Part shown: piece after piece, positions 15,287 to 23,059 of the stretch
Position numbering within the stretch: position 1 is the first letter of the stretch
Layout of the letters: every line of letters begins with the position of its first letter
Notes under the pieces: model-generated
What the model saw: only the letters and a program-made list of their open reading frames with translations
Database searches by the model: none
Told to the model about the DNA's origin: nothing
Origin: Candidatus Dojkabacteria bacterium S2_J21
GTDB taxonomy: Bacteria > Patescibacteria > Dojkabacteria > SC72
DNA length: 31,139 bases
Direction of reading: 5' to 3'
Assembly (NCBI GenBank): GCA_019248085.1
Contig: JAEHHF010000006.1
Location: forward strand, 1-31,139
Translations under genes and position numbers: made by a program

Positions 15287-15907
15287 ATGACTACTAAACA
15301 AGAATCAAACAAAATACCAAAGAGATTTAGAAATCTAAAAAGATCATTCATGGACAATATCACCCTGAGAAATGATCATTCCTTCAATTCTTTCCCAAAG
15401 GGATTGAAATTTCATGGGCAAGAACAGGAAGAGCAAGTTATCCTGATTATCCGATCTCACTGGATTGTATATGTACCTCAGTTACTCCTAGCAATATTGG
15501 TTTTTGTATTACCATGGATATTAGGACTAATCTCTTCGGCTATTTTTCAAAGTACAGCAATATTCATCTCCTTGTTAGCAACATCTATTTTGATTGGGGC
15601 TAGTATCCTAGTATCTGCAATCATTAAATGGTATTACAATGTAGATATGATTACGGATCAGAGAGTGGTAGATTTAGATTTTCCAAATGTAATGGCTCAT
15701 ACAATGTCGGAAGCACAGCTAGAGCGTATTGAAGATGTAACACAGAAGCAATTAGGACTACTAGGAAGCGTTTTTGATGTTGGTACAGTATATATTCAAA
15801 CTGCAGGGTCCTCGCAAAACATAGAATTCACGAACATTCCAAGACCAAGAGATGTTCAAGAAATATTGTCAGATCTGTTAGAATCAAAAGATAAAGGAGA
15901 AATATAA
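15287..15907 (+). CDS. Membrane protein with bacterial PH domain
   Basis: 206 residues. A polar N-terminus of about 60 residues is followed by two membrane helices (about 64-86 and 88-112) and a C-terminal PH-like domain of the DUF304/bPH2 type. Visible family features are WYYNVDMITDQRVVDLD, the LERIEDVTQKQLGLLGSVFDVG stretch (read in two parts, LERIEDVTQKQ and LGLLGSVFDVG) and GTVYIQTAG. Such proteins are membrane-bound and of unclear role. A TACCAT -10 ends 7 bases before the ATG. The stop overlaps the next ATG, and an AAAGGAG ribosome-binding site for that gene lies in its last codons. Confidence 0.8.
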   Translation: MTTKQESNKIPKRFRNLKRSFMDNITLRNDHSFNSFPKGLKFHGQEQEEQVILIIRSHWIVYVPQLLLAILVFVLPWILGLISSAIFQSTAIFISLLATSILIGASILVSAIIKWYYNVDMITDQRVVDLDFPNVMAHTMSEAQLERIEDVTQKQLGLLGSVFDVGTVYIQTAGSSQNIEFTNIPRPRDVQEILSDLLESKDKGEI

Positions 15908-16179
15908 TGAATAGCGATATAAACAATATATTGGATAATTTAGGAAAGAATCCTTTCGGAGGACTAGGATTTAATGCTGCAAGCTTCCTTAAGTTACCAA
16001 TAGTACTAATCCTTGTGGGCAACGTCCTCTTTGCAGCTTTACTATTCCTACGGGTAAGAATACTCGCTGACACATTTGAATCTGCTAATAGCACCCTAAT
16101 TAGAGCTATTCTCTTCATATATCTCATTGTCACAATAATAGGTAGTATAATCGCTGTACTATTTCTTTTAGTCGGATAA
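15907..16179 (+). CDS. Small two-helix membrane protein, 90 residues
   Basis: No family is recognised. A Gly/Asn-rich start (NNILDNLGKNPFGGLGFN) is followed by two membrane helices (about 30-50 and 65-88) joined by a short loop. Unlike many genes here it has a textbook ribosome-binding site, AAAGGAG at 15893-15899, 7 bases before the ATG. It is wedged between the PH-domain gene (1-base overlap) and the PP2C-propeller gene (2-base gap), so it is clearly part of that operon. Its size recalls the two-helix set at 11683-13361, but it lacks their GD-x2-K loop. Confidence 0.7.
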   Translation: MNSDINNILDNLGKNPFGGLGFNAASFLKLPIVLILVGNVLFAALLFLRVRILADTFESANSTLIRAILFIYLIVTIIGSIIAVLFLLVG

Positions 16180-16181
16180 TT

Positions 16182-18467
16182 ATGAAAATCACTGCTCAAC
16201 AGTTCATCTCGAACGATAAGGAGAAGGGTACCTTCGTTACCATATTCAAGCATTATGCGGATAAATCAACGAAGACCACAGAAAAGGAAGGAGAGATTCA
16301 CTGCCTTCTTTCCATTCTTGGTAATACATCTCTCCCAGCTGAAAGAGTAAGTAAATTCGTATGGGACGGTATCCTAGATGGATATATATATTCCAACAGC
16401 AAGAGTACCAACGAATCGCTCAAGGATGGGATTACAGAGGGTGTAAAGAAGCTGAAAAGCTTGATGAGGAATGATAAGTCCCTCGAAGATTTAGGAATCA
16501 ATGTTAACTTCGTACTCATTGCACAGAGAAAAGAAGGTCTGTACATTGGTAATTTAGGTGAAAACGAAGTCTTTGTTTTTAAGGAAGGAAAGTTTGTAAA
16601 TATCACTGAAATATTAGGAAAGAGTAAGGCCAGCACAGCAGGAGTTGCGCTTAAAGAGGGCGATATCTTAGTGGTTTCTACGGTCGGAGTCATAACTCGA
16701 ACATTGAATGAGTTAGGAAAACTAACCAATATCGAAGCTGTTGTAGAGAGTTTGAAAGAAATAGGAAAGACATTAGGTGGCAATCAGGGTCTCATATTCT
16801 TCACATATGAAGATGAGAATGCACCAGTAACCAAACCAAATCCCGAGAGCCCCGAATCTTTACAGAAACAGTATGAGTCTGCAAAGCCGATTCAGTTACT
16901 TCCGGAAACTCCGGCTACCCAAGAGTCACCTGTTAAGAAACCAAGAATTAAGCTCCCAGGGAAGAGTCTAAATCTTCATGGCTTGGATAAATATGCTACG
17001 GAAGCAAAGTCATTCTTTAACAAAGTGAAGCATGCTGTAGTTGTATTGTTTAGAAAAATTGCTGACAAATACAAGCTTTTCTCTAAGAATATAGCTTCCA
17101 AACTTGCAGCTACGTTTGGGAACAAGAAATGGTTCAAGAAGGTCGCCTCCAGAGTCTCAGAAGTAAAGATCAATAGTTCTAACTATACTGGCAGGGGAAT
17201 GAGGATAGATGGTTACAGGACAAGAGATGTCCGTGCAAAGAGAATAAGGTTCGTACTCCTAATTGTTGTAGTAATAGTCCTACTGGCATTGGGGATAAAT
17301 TTAACGATTAAAGCGAGAAGGGCAAGTATCATACACAGGCAGGCAACCCTAGCTTTTACAAATGTTGATACTTTAATCAAAAAAGCAGAGAGTATGTCTA
17401 CATCAGATAAAGACTCTACAGAAGTTGCAGTATTCCAGGCGAAGAAGGCTTTGTCCGAATTGCCAACAACCATTTCTGAGAAAGATTTAGCCTTGAAAAC
17501 AGGTTTTGATATCCGAATCCTTGCGGTTGAAGATTTCCTTTACAAACGTACGGGAGTTTCTGAGACGGACGGGAAAATGACCAGTTTCGTAGACTCAAGA
17601 ATATCATTTGGTGATGGATCAGAACCGACAGATATCGAGGTATACTCAGATGATTCTGGAAATGAATATCTACTCGTTACAGACAAAGGTCTGAATGCAG
17701 TATTTAGAGTTTCTTTGTACGACAAGACATCTCAAAGGTTGGTAGATACGAGCAGTCTTCTGAAAGATCCACAATATATCTCTATGGGTAACGAGGGGGT
17801 CTTCGTATTTGATAGTAAGGTAGGTGTGTTAAAGGCACCATATGATACAGAGAAATGGTTTGGAACGTTTGTAACTCTTTCTGGATTAAGTAGGGAGAAT
17901 ATTAAACCTAAAGATATCGGAGAGTTCATAGTACTAACAGAAACGGATAATGTGTACTTACTAGCGAAGGATGATAACTCGATTCTCAAATCAGTATTCT
18001 CATACGAGAACAGGTATGGTTTGTACTACAAATATATAACAGATGATAGGTTCGCCAACGCGAATGATATATTAGCAGATTTGAGTGTATATGTACTTAC
18101 ACAGGATACACCAGGCCTAATTAGATATAGTTATGACTATGTTGAACAGAAACAGACAGAGAATCCTCTAACTATCAGTGGTGTAGATGGCGATTTGGGT
18201 AATTTAACCAAGGGTTTTACCAGGAGTAGCTTGGAGGATGGCCTATTTGTATTCGATCAAATTGCTAAAAGGTTTGTAATGTTTGAAAAGCCACAAGAGG
18301 GTGGGGGTGCGGTATTACATCCCAACGAGGTTCTATTGAAAAAACAGTATGTATACAGAGGGTCAAAAGGGGAGGTGTGGAATAATGTTAAAGATTTCGT
18401 AGTAGATTCAGCAAACTCTACAATGTATATACTCGACGGCTCGGTTATTTGGAAGGTCATGTTATAA
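16182..18467 (+). CDS. PP2C-like (pseudo)phosphatase with membrane helix and outer propeller-like domain
   Basis: 761 residues in three parts. Residues 1-215 follow the PP2C fold pattern: IGNLGENEVFVFKEGKFVNIT matches the family GDS-R-Y strand, and LKEGDILVVSTVGVIT matches the L-x-GD-LLLCSDG strand. The metal-binding Asp residues of PP2C are replaced (GENE for GDSR, STVG for SDG), so catalysis is unlikely. A Pro-rich linker and a basic region lead to one membrane helix (about 355-375). Residues 420-761 consist of repeated short strands and look like a beta-propeller outside the cell. This is the layout of an inside-out scaffold or sensor. The TAA stop lies inside the smpB -10 box. Confidence 0.7.
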   Translation: MKITAQQFISNDKEKGTFVTIFKHYADKSTKTTEKEGEIHCLLSILGNTSLPAERVSKFVWDGILDGYIYSNSKSTNESLKDGITEGVKKLKSLMRNDKSLEDLGINVNFVLIAQRKEGLYIGNLGENEVFVFKEGKFVNITEILGKSKASTAGVALKEGDILVVSTVGVITRTLNELGKLTNIEAVVESLKEIGKTLGGNQGLIFFTYEDENAPVTKPNPESPESLQKQYESAKPIQLLPETPATQESPVKKPRIKLPGKSLNLHGLDKYATEAKSFFNKVKHAVVVLFRKIADKYKLFSKNIASKLAATFGNKKWFKKVASRVSEVKINSSNYTGRGMRIDGYRTRDVRAKRIRFVLLIVVVIVLLALGINLTIKARRASIIHRQATLAFTNVDTLIKKAESMSTSDKDSTEVAVFQAKKALSELPTTISEKDLALKTGFDIRILAVEDFLYKRTGVSETDGKMTSFVDSRISFGDGSEPTDIEVYSDDSGNEYLLVTDKGLNAVFRVSLYDKTSQRLVDTSSLLKDPQYISMGNEGVFVFDSKVGVLKAPYDTEKWFGTFVTLSGLSRENIKPKDIGEFIVLTETDNVYLLAKDDNSILKSVFSYENRYGLYYKYITDDRFANANDILADLSVYVLTQDTPGLIRYSYDYVEQKQTENPLTISGVDGDLGNLTKGFTRSSLEDGLFVFDQIAKRFVMFEKPQEGGGAVLHPNEVLLKKQYVYRGSKGEVWNNVKDFVVDSANSTMYILDGSVIWKVML

Positions 18468-18468
18468 T
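18463..18468 (+). promoter_or_regulatory. smpB -10 box containing the upstream stop codon
   Basis: TATAAT ends 6 bases before the smpB ATG (18475). Its inner TAA at 18465-18467 is the stop of the preceding gene. Confidence 0.55.
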
Positions 18469-18474
18469 ATCCGT

Positions 18475-18918
18475 ATGAAAATTGTTAACAAAAAAGCATC
18501 TTTTAACTATGAAATATTAGAAACCTTCGAAGCAGGGGTTGTATTAACTGGTGCCGAAGTAAAATCTATAAAATCTGGACGTGCAAATATCGGAGATGCA
18601 TATGTTAAGGTCATAAATAATGAGATATGGCTTGTTAATGCAGATATACCTAAATATCAATTTACTACGGATAAGAACTATGATGCTGCAAGATCTAAGA
18701 AGCTATTAATAAATAGAGACCAACTAGCCAAATTAGAGAGTAAAATGAAGCAAGGAAACCTTACATTAATTCCTGTTAGCGTATATACTGTTAGAGGATT
18801 AATAAAGGTAGAAGTGGGACTGGCAAAGGGTAGGAGGTACCATGAGAAGAGGGAAAGAGAGAAGGAAAGGGACCTAGATAGAGACTTACATCTTGAAAAT
18901 AGAAAATATGTGGTATAA
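18475..18918 (+). CDS. smpB: SsrA-binding protein SmpB
   Basis: A partner of tmRNA in ribosome rescue; it binds the tRNA-like domain and reads the empty mRNA channel. 147 residues, normal length. Visible features are the OB-fold start NKKASFNYEILETFEAGVVL, GAEVKSIKSGRANIGDAYV, and the basic C-terminal tail KGRRYHEKREREKERD, which becomes a helix in the mRNA channel. The tail is richer in Arg/Glu than the usual GKKLHDKRE form. It follows the PP2C-propeller gene and has its own -10 box. It lies 17 kb from ssrA. Confidence 0.96.
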   Translation: MKIVNKKASFNYEILETFEAGVVLTGAEVKSIKSGRANIGDAYVKVINNEIWLVNADIPKYQFTTDKNYDAARSKKLLINRDQLAKLESKMKQGNLTLIPVSVYTVRGLIKVEVGLAKGRRYHEKREREKERDLDRDLHLENRKYVV

Positions 18919-18919
18919 T
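18914..18919 (+). promoter_or_regulatory. -10 box containing the smpB stop codon
   Basis: TATAAT contains the smpB stop TAA (18916-18918) and lies 11 bases before the next ATG. An overlapping TATTAT (18919-18924) ends 6 bases before that ATG and would give a leaderless message. Confidence 0.5.
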
Positions 18920-18930
18920 ATTATAGGACT

Positions 18931-19239
18931 ATGAGTAATATGACGGACATAGGAACAATTGAAAAGATAGGTAGCCAAGTTTCTATGGAAACGCCTACCA
19001 CTGTAGAGAATTTACTTCCTTCAACTTCTGTTGACCCAAGCGAGACCCAATCTCCCGATGAAACCTCTGAAACAACAGTATCTGTTGTCCCTCCTGCTAC
19101 AGTACAAGAACAACCAAGCTCAGAGCAAGCTTTTTCTCCAATAATAGGTTACCCCCCAATGACAAACTTGGCAAACCTTAACACGTTACAGGTACAAGCC
19201 ATAATTAATAAAGTAAAAGGGTTACCAGTAGAAGATTAA
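18931..19239 (+). CDS. Disordered acidic/Thr-Pro-rich protein, 102 residues
   Basis: No family is recognised. The composition is low in complexity: Thr, Ser, Pro, Glu and Val dominate residues 8-70, and only the last 30 residues (from PIIGYPPMTNLANL to the end) look able to fold into a helix. There is no membrane segment. It lies between smpB and the VirB4-like ATPase. A conserved C-terminal helix behind a disordered arm is typical of adaptors, but this is a guess. Confidence 0.6.
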   Translation: MSNMTDIGTIEKIGSQVSMETPTTVENLLPSTSVDPSETQSPDETSETTVSVVPPATVQEQPSSEQAFSPIIGYPPMTNLANLNTLQVQAIINKVKGLPVED

Positions 19240-19302
19240 CTCTCTTTGATATATATACCCCTGTGTGATATTCTTTAGACATAAGATTGTCATACTGCCA
19301 TT

Positions 19303-21834
19303 ATGAATTCTAATGAATTCACATACTCACAAGTAGTCGGTCCAGTACCAAATACTAATCAAGATACAGAGATTGAAACTGGTTCCAATGTAACATACCC
19401 CAAAGATACATATAACGATTTCTATGGTCAAAAAACCATAAATATCCCATGGGGATGGATCATTTTCGTTCTCGTCATTATTGGTGGATTAATAGGGGCG
19501 TATTTTGTGATTAGAAAAAAACTAGTGCATAAGGATAGAAATGAGAAAGCAAACGATGGTGTATTAATGGAAGTGAGAATGCCGAGGGATAACGAGGTCG
19601 AGATAGGCGTGGCAGAGCAGATGTTTGCGAACCTTTACAGTATAGGAGGAAAAGGAGATGGTTTGGCAGAAAATTTTACAGTAGGTAATGCTGTAAGCTT
19701 CGAAATAGTAGGATTACCGGGTGAGATAAGGTTTTTTGTACATTGTCCTAAAAAATTTGCGGAATTAGTAGAAAAACAGATATTAGGATCGTATCAAGAT
19801 GCGGATGTCTCAATCGTAAATGAATACAATATATTCGCACCACACACTCAGTCATCATATGCAAGGTTGATACTAGATGAAGAACCCTATGCGCCTTTGC
19901 GAGTTGCAGAAAACTTCACAGGAGATCCTTTGGCAAATGTACTAAGTACTCTGAGTAAGATGTCTGATAACGAGGGAGTTGTTGTTCAGTTAATAGTTAC
20001 TCCAACAGACTCGAAATGGCAGAAAAATGGTTCTAAATTTGTTCAGAAGGTTGAAAGTAACAATTCGGATTCTGAGAAAAAGAAAATAAGCATTTCGCAG
20101 GAGAAGCTACAAGGTATAGGAAAAAAGGTTGCGAAACCAGGCCTAGTAGGTGAGATCCGCATTATTACGAGTGCTCCTGATCAAGCAATAGCAAAAATGC
20201 ACCTTGATAATATCATTGGTGCTTTTGATCAGTACAATAATCCGGGTATTAACAAGCTTAAAAAGATTAAGATTGAAAAGAAAGATGAAAAGAAATTTAT
20301 ATATGATGTAGTGTATCGAAGAACACCTGAGTATGCAGGCTCAGTATTCAATGTAGAAGAGCTAGCAGCGTTGTATCATTTCCCGAGCAAAAACATCTCT
20401 ACACCAAATATTCATTGGCTGCTTTCCAGAGAATTCATAGCAGATAACTCAATTAGTTCAGATATCAAATCAAAGGATACAATATGGATAGGTAACAATG
20501 TGTTTAGAGGAAAGAAGAAGATAATATGCTATCAGCGTGATGACAGAAGAAGGCATTCGTACATATTGGGGCAAACAGGTACTGGAAAATCTTGGCTAAT
20601 GAAGAGGATGATATTGCAAGATATCTACAACGGAGACGGTGTCTGCTTCATAGATCCTCATGGTCAGACAGCGGAAGAGATTATTGACCTTATTCCTCCG
20701 GAAAGAGCAGAGGATGTAATCTATCTTGATGCGGGTGATTTCGAACGACCATTTGGTCTAAATATCATGGAATTTTACAATGAGCAGCATAAACACCAAA
20801 TCGTGAATAGCTTCATTGCTTTACTCATAAGGCTCTTTGACCCTCATAACCAGGGTTATGTAGGCCCAGCTATGCAACAGGCTGTTAGAAACTCTATGCT
20901 AACGGCTATGTCGAAGGAAGGTTCTACATTAATTGAGGTTGTTAGAATGTTGCAGGACGAGGAATGGGTCATGAGCTATTGGCTTCCAATGGTTAAGGAT
21001 GAATTAGTTAGAAGGTATTGGACAGACCAGGTTGCAAAGACAGATAAGAAGACTAAGTCAGAGTCTTTGACATACTTCATCTCAAAGTTTGATAAGTTTA
21101 CAACAAACTTGGCAGTAAGGAATATCATAGGCCAATCAAAATCATCCTTTGATTTTAGAGATGTGATGGATAACCAAAAAATCTTGATTATAAATCTTTC
21201 AAAAGGTTCCATTGGTGAGGATAATATGTCTTTCATCGGACTACTCTTAGTCCAGAAAATGTTGGCTGCCGCTTTAAGTAGGGAAAATATTCCAGAGAAA
21301 GAGAGGAAGGACTTCTTCTTCTATGCAGATGAGTTCCAGAACTTTGCTACAGAAGAATTCTCCTCTATCTTGTCAGAAGCTAGAAAGTACAGACTGGATT
21401 TAACGATTGCACACCAATATATTGGACAGTTACCCGAAGAGATAAGGAATGCAGTATTTGGTAATGTAGGATCATTATTTATAACCAGGTGTAGCGCTGA
21501 AGATGCTAAATTCTTAGAAACTCAGTTTGAACCATACATAAAGGCGGGAGATATAGTCAACCAAGCATCAGGACATTGGTATGTGAAGTTGTTAAATAAT
21601 GGTACATACCCAGCACCATTCTCGTTGGATAGTTTCTATGGTACGCGTTATCCTGAGAGTGGGTTCGATCTTCCTGAGCATAAGGAAGTATCGGATATTA
21701 TTAAGAAGTACTCTAGAGCAAAGTATGGTAGGGACGTGGCTGTGATTAATGAGGATATCAAGATTAGATCACAACTGGATAGGAAACCTGAGCCAGCTCC
21801 GGCTAATCCGGCTTTCCCACCAATGGGTTTTTAG
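19303..21834 (+). CDS. Membrane-tethered VirB4/TraD-like AAA ATPase
   Basis: 843 residues. One N-terminal membrane helix (about 48-70, WGWIIFVLVIIGGLIGAYFV) is followed by a central domain (about 85-380) of a type seen with type IV secretion ATPases. The motor domain has Walker A LGQTGTGKSWL (about 422) and Walker B DFFFYADEFQNF (about 675), plus a downstream IAHQYIGQL motif typical of the HerA/FtsK-VirD4 superfamily. The protein is expected to form hexamers that move DNA or protein at the membrane. CATACT ends 6 bases before the ATG. With the five pilin-like proteins upstream it suggests a reduced conjugation-like or secretion machine. No relaxase is present, so transfer of its own DNA is not implied. 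Confidence 0.85.
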   Translation: MNSNEFTYSQVVGPVPNTNQDTEIETGSNVTYPKDTYNDFYGQKTINIPWGWIIFVLVIIGGLIGAYFVIRKKLVHKDRNEKANDGVLMEVRMPRDNEVEIGVAEQMFANLYSIGGKGDGLAENFTVGNAVSFEIVGLPGEIRFFVHCPKKFAELVEKQILGSYQDADVSIVNEYNIFAPHTQSSYARLILDEEPYAPLRVAENFTGDPLANVLSTLSKMSDNEGVVVQLIVTPTDSKWQKNGSKFVQKVESNNSDSEKKKISISQEKLQGIGKKVAKPGLVGEIRIITSAPDQAIAKMHLDNIIGAFDQYNNPGINKLKKIKIEKKDEKKFIYDVVYRRTPEYAGSVFNVEELAALYHFPSKNISTPNIHWLLSREFIADNSISSDIKSKDTIWIGNNVFRGKKKIICYQRDDRRRHSYILGQTGTGKSWLMKRMILQDIYNGDGVCFIDPHGQTAEEIIDLIPPERAEDVIYLDAGDFERPFGLNIMEFYNEQHKHQIVNSFIALLIRLFDPHNQGYVGPAMQQAVRNSMLTAMSKEGSTLIEVVRMLQDEEWVMSYWLPMVKDELVRRYWTDQVAKTDKKTKSESLTYFISKFDKFTTNLAVRNIIGQSKSSFDFRDVMDNQKILIINLSKGSIGEDNMSFIGLLLVQKMLAAALSRENIPEKERKDFFFYADEFQNFATEEFSSILSEARKYRLDLTIAHQYIGQLPEEIRNAVFGNVGSLFITRCSAEDAKFLETQFEPYIKAGDIVNQASGHWYVKLLNNGTYPAPFSLDSFYGTRYPESGFDLPEHKEVSDIIKKYSRAKYGRDVAVINEDIKIRSQLDRKPEPAPANPAFPPMGF

Positions 21835-21866
21835 GTTAATGCCTTCTAAATTGGTCTATCTTTTGG

Positions 21867-21872
21867 TAGAAT
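21867..21872 (+). promoter_or_regulatory. Possible -10 box for tRNA-Ile
   Basis: TAGAAT lies 15 bases before the tRNA 5' end. TCTATC and GGTAGA around it could also pair into a weak hairpin ending the preceding transcript. Neither reading is secure. Confidence 0.35.
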
Positions 21873-21887
21873 AGGCTTACTTTATGT

Positions 21888-21960
21888 GGGAGTATAGCTC
21901 AGTTGGTAGAGCGCGGTTCTTATAAAGCCGTGGTCGATGGTCCGATTCCATCTACTCCCA
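21888..21960 (+). tRNA. tRNA-Ile (anticodon UAU)
   Basis: Acceptor GGGAGTA pairs with TACTCCC, and the D-arm is GCTC...GAGC. The anticodon stem CGGTT/AGCCG holds the loop CTTATAA, giving anticodon UAU with U33 in place. It reads AUA directly. Most bacteria use a CAU tRNA modified by TilS instead. The T-loop is TCCGATT, so the nearly universal U55 is C. No CCA is encoded. Confidence 0.92.
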
Positions 21961-22032
21961 TATTCTCATTTTCAACGGGATACGTTAATAGAAGACTTAT
22001 TTCTAAGCTATATACTTATATTCATAGTGGAA

Positions 22033-22920
22033 TTATAATTCCTTAAGATTCTTCTGCTCTTCCTTCTGCATCTTAACAAGGTTAAGATACTTTTCAGTAG
22101 TAGAGAGTCTTTTGTGTCCAACTAACTTGGAAACAACGACCAAGCTAACACCATTAGCTAAGTGATGAGCAATGAATGTATTTCTTAAGTCATTAACCTT
22201 TGCATTCTTAATACCACCTCTTTCAAATGCCTTATCTATTGCTGTTCTAATATTTCTTACTAACAAAGGTCTCCCGTTCTTAGTAACAAATAATGTATCA
22301 TCCTCAGTCTCTGGTCTAACATCTAAATATTCATCAATAGCTTTCTTTGCTGATTTGTTTAAAGGAACTTTTCTGAATGGGTGACTGCCAGCCGCTTTAA
22401 TGTAAAGATAATCAATCTTACCATCCTTAGATTTTCTAATATCTTCCAATGACAATGCAGCTAATTCACCAATCCTAATACCTGTTTGAAGTAATACCTC
22501 AACGATGGAGTAGAGTCTAATATCAATCCTACTTACATCTCTCAATGCCCTGTATTCCATCTCTGTTAAAACTCTAGGTGGCTTAGTTTCAAACTTCGGA
22601 TGCGCTAATTTCTCAGAAGGGTTATCGGATATGACAGAGTTATCTATGAGATATCTGTAGAATGTCCTAGTACTATTTATCTTTCTAGAAATACTCTTAG
22701 GCGTATAGTTGTTGTCTTGTAGGTACTGCTTGTACTTCTCTAGGTCTTCAATAGTTGTATCTTGTATTGTTGCGCATCCTTCCTTAGAGAAAAAGTTCAA
22801 AAGTTGTTCAATATCCTTAGCATAGGCTATAACGGTTGCTTCAGACCTACCTTTAGATCTTAAATCACCTATAAACTTGTTTCTTTTTTCCTCAAAATTT
22901 GGATTATTGATTGCTCCCAC
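22033..22920 (-). CDS. XerC/D-like tyrosine recombinase with altered active site
   Basis: 295 residues, the normal XerC/D length. It has an N-terminal SAM-like core-binding domain (about 5-95) and a C-terminal catalytic domain. The first catalytic Arg is in TGIRIGEL (about 145). The beta-hairpin Lys position reads SHPFRKVPL. The HxxR box is NDLRN (about 242), so the first His is Asn. The later His is in VGHKR (about 269) and the nucleophile Tyr in EKYLNL (about 279). It would be expected to resolve chromosome dimers, and no other Xer is in the window. The start is GTG at 22920. A TATAAT preceded by TG lies about 47 bases upstream on the minus strand. Bases 22212-22312 reappear inverted at the right edge. 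Confidence 0.85.
   Translation of the reverse strand: MGAINNPNFEEKRNKFIGDLRSKGRSEATVIAYAKDIEQLLNFFSKEGCATIQDTTIEDLEKYKQYLQDNNYTPKSISRKINSTRTFYRYLIDNSVISDNPSEKLAHPKFETKPPRVLTEMEYRALRDVSRIDIRLYSIVEVLLQTGIRIGELAALSLEDIRKSKDGKIDYLYIKAAGSHPFRKVPLNKSAKKAIDEYLDVRPETEDDTLFVTKNGRPLLVRNIRTAIDKAFERGGIKNAKVNDLRNTFIAHHLANGVSLVVVSKLVGHKRLSTTEKYLNLVKMQKEEQKNLKEL
22212..22312. repeat. Right-edge inverted repeat, copy A (101 bp, inside recombinase)
   Basis: The reverse complement of these bases is identical over all 101 positions to 31039-31139. Here the sequence sits in an intact recombinase gene, so this is the native copy. Confidence 0.97.
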
Positions 22921-22966
22921 AGTGTTAAATCATTAATTTAGTGATAGGCTCTGTGTCTATAGGAAA

Positions 22967-22972
22967 ATTATA
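22967..22972 (-). promoter_or_regulatory. Extended -10 box for the recombinase
   Basis: On the minus strand this reads TGATATAAT, an extended -10. Transcription would start near 22960, giving a leader of about 40 bases before the GTG at 22920. It is divergent from the FtsB-like promoter. Confidence 0.5.
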
Positions 22973-23047
22973 TCATTACTTTGGGGTAAGGGCAATAATA
23001 AATGTATATGGGTTTAATAATAACTTTCTTAATATCTCTCCCTGTTT

Positions 23048-23053
23048 TATAAT
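23048..23053 (+). promoter_or_regulatory. -10 box 6 bases before the FtsB-like gene
   Basis: TATAAT ends 6 bases before the ATG at 23060, again predicting a leaderless transcript. The region 22921-23059 between the divergent genes shows only these two promoters. Confidence 0.5.
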
Positions 23054-23059
23054 ATCTCC

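Noticed and set aside
21835..21887. Rho-independent terminator after the VirB4-like gene
   Set aside because: Only a weak TCTATC/GGTAGA pairing is present, without a U-tract, and it overlaps a possible tRNA -10 box.
22033..22920. Integrated mobile element carried by the recombinase next to tRNA-Ile
   Set aside because: No direct repeat of the tRNA end was noticed downstream, and the neighbours are housekeeping genes; length and layout fit XerC/D.
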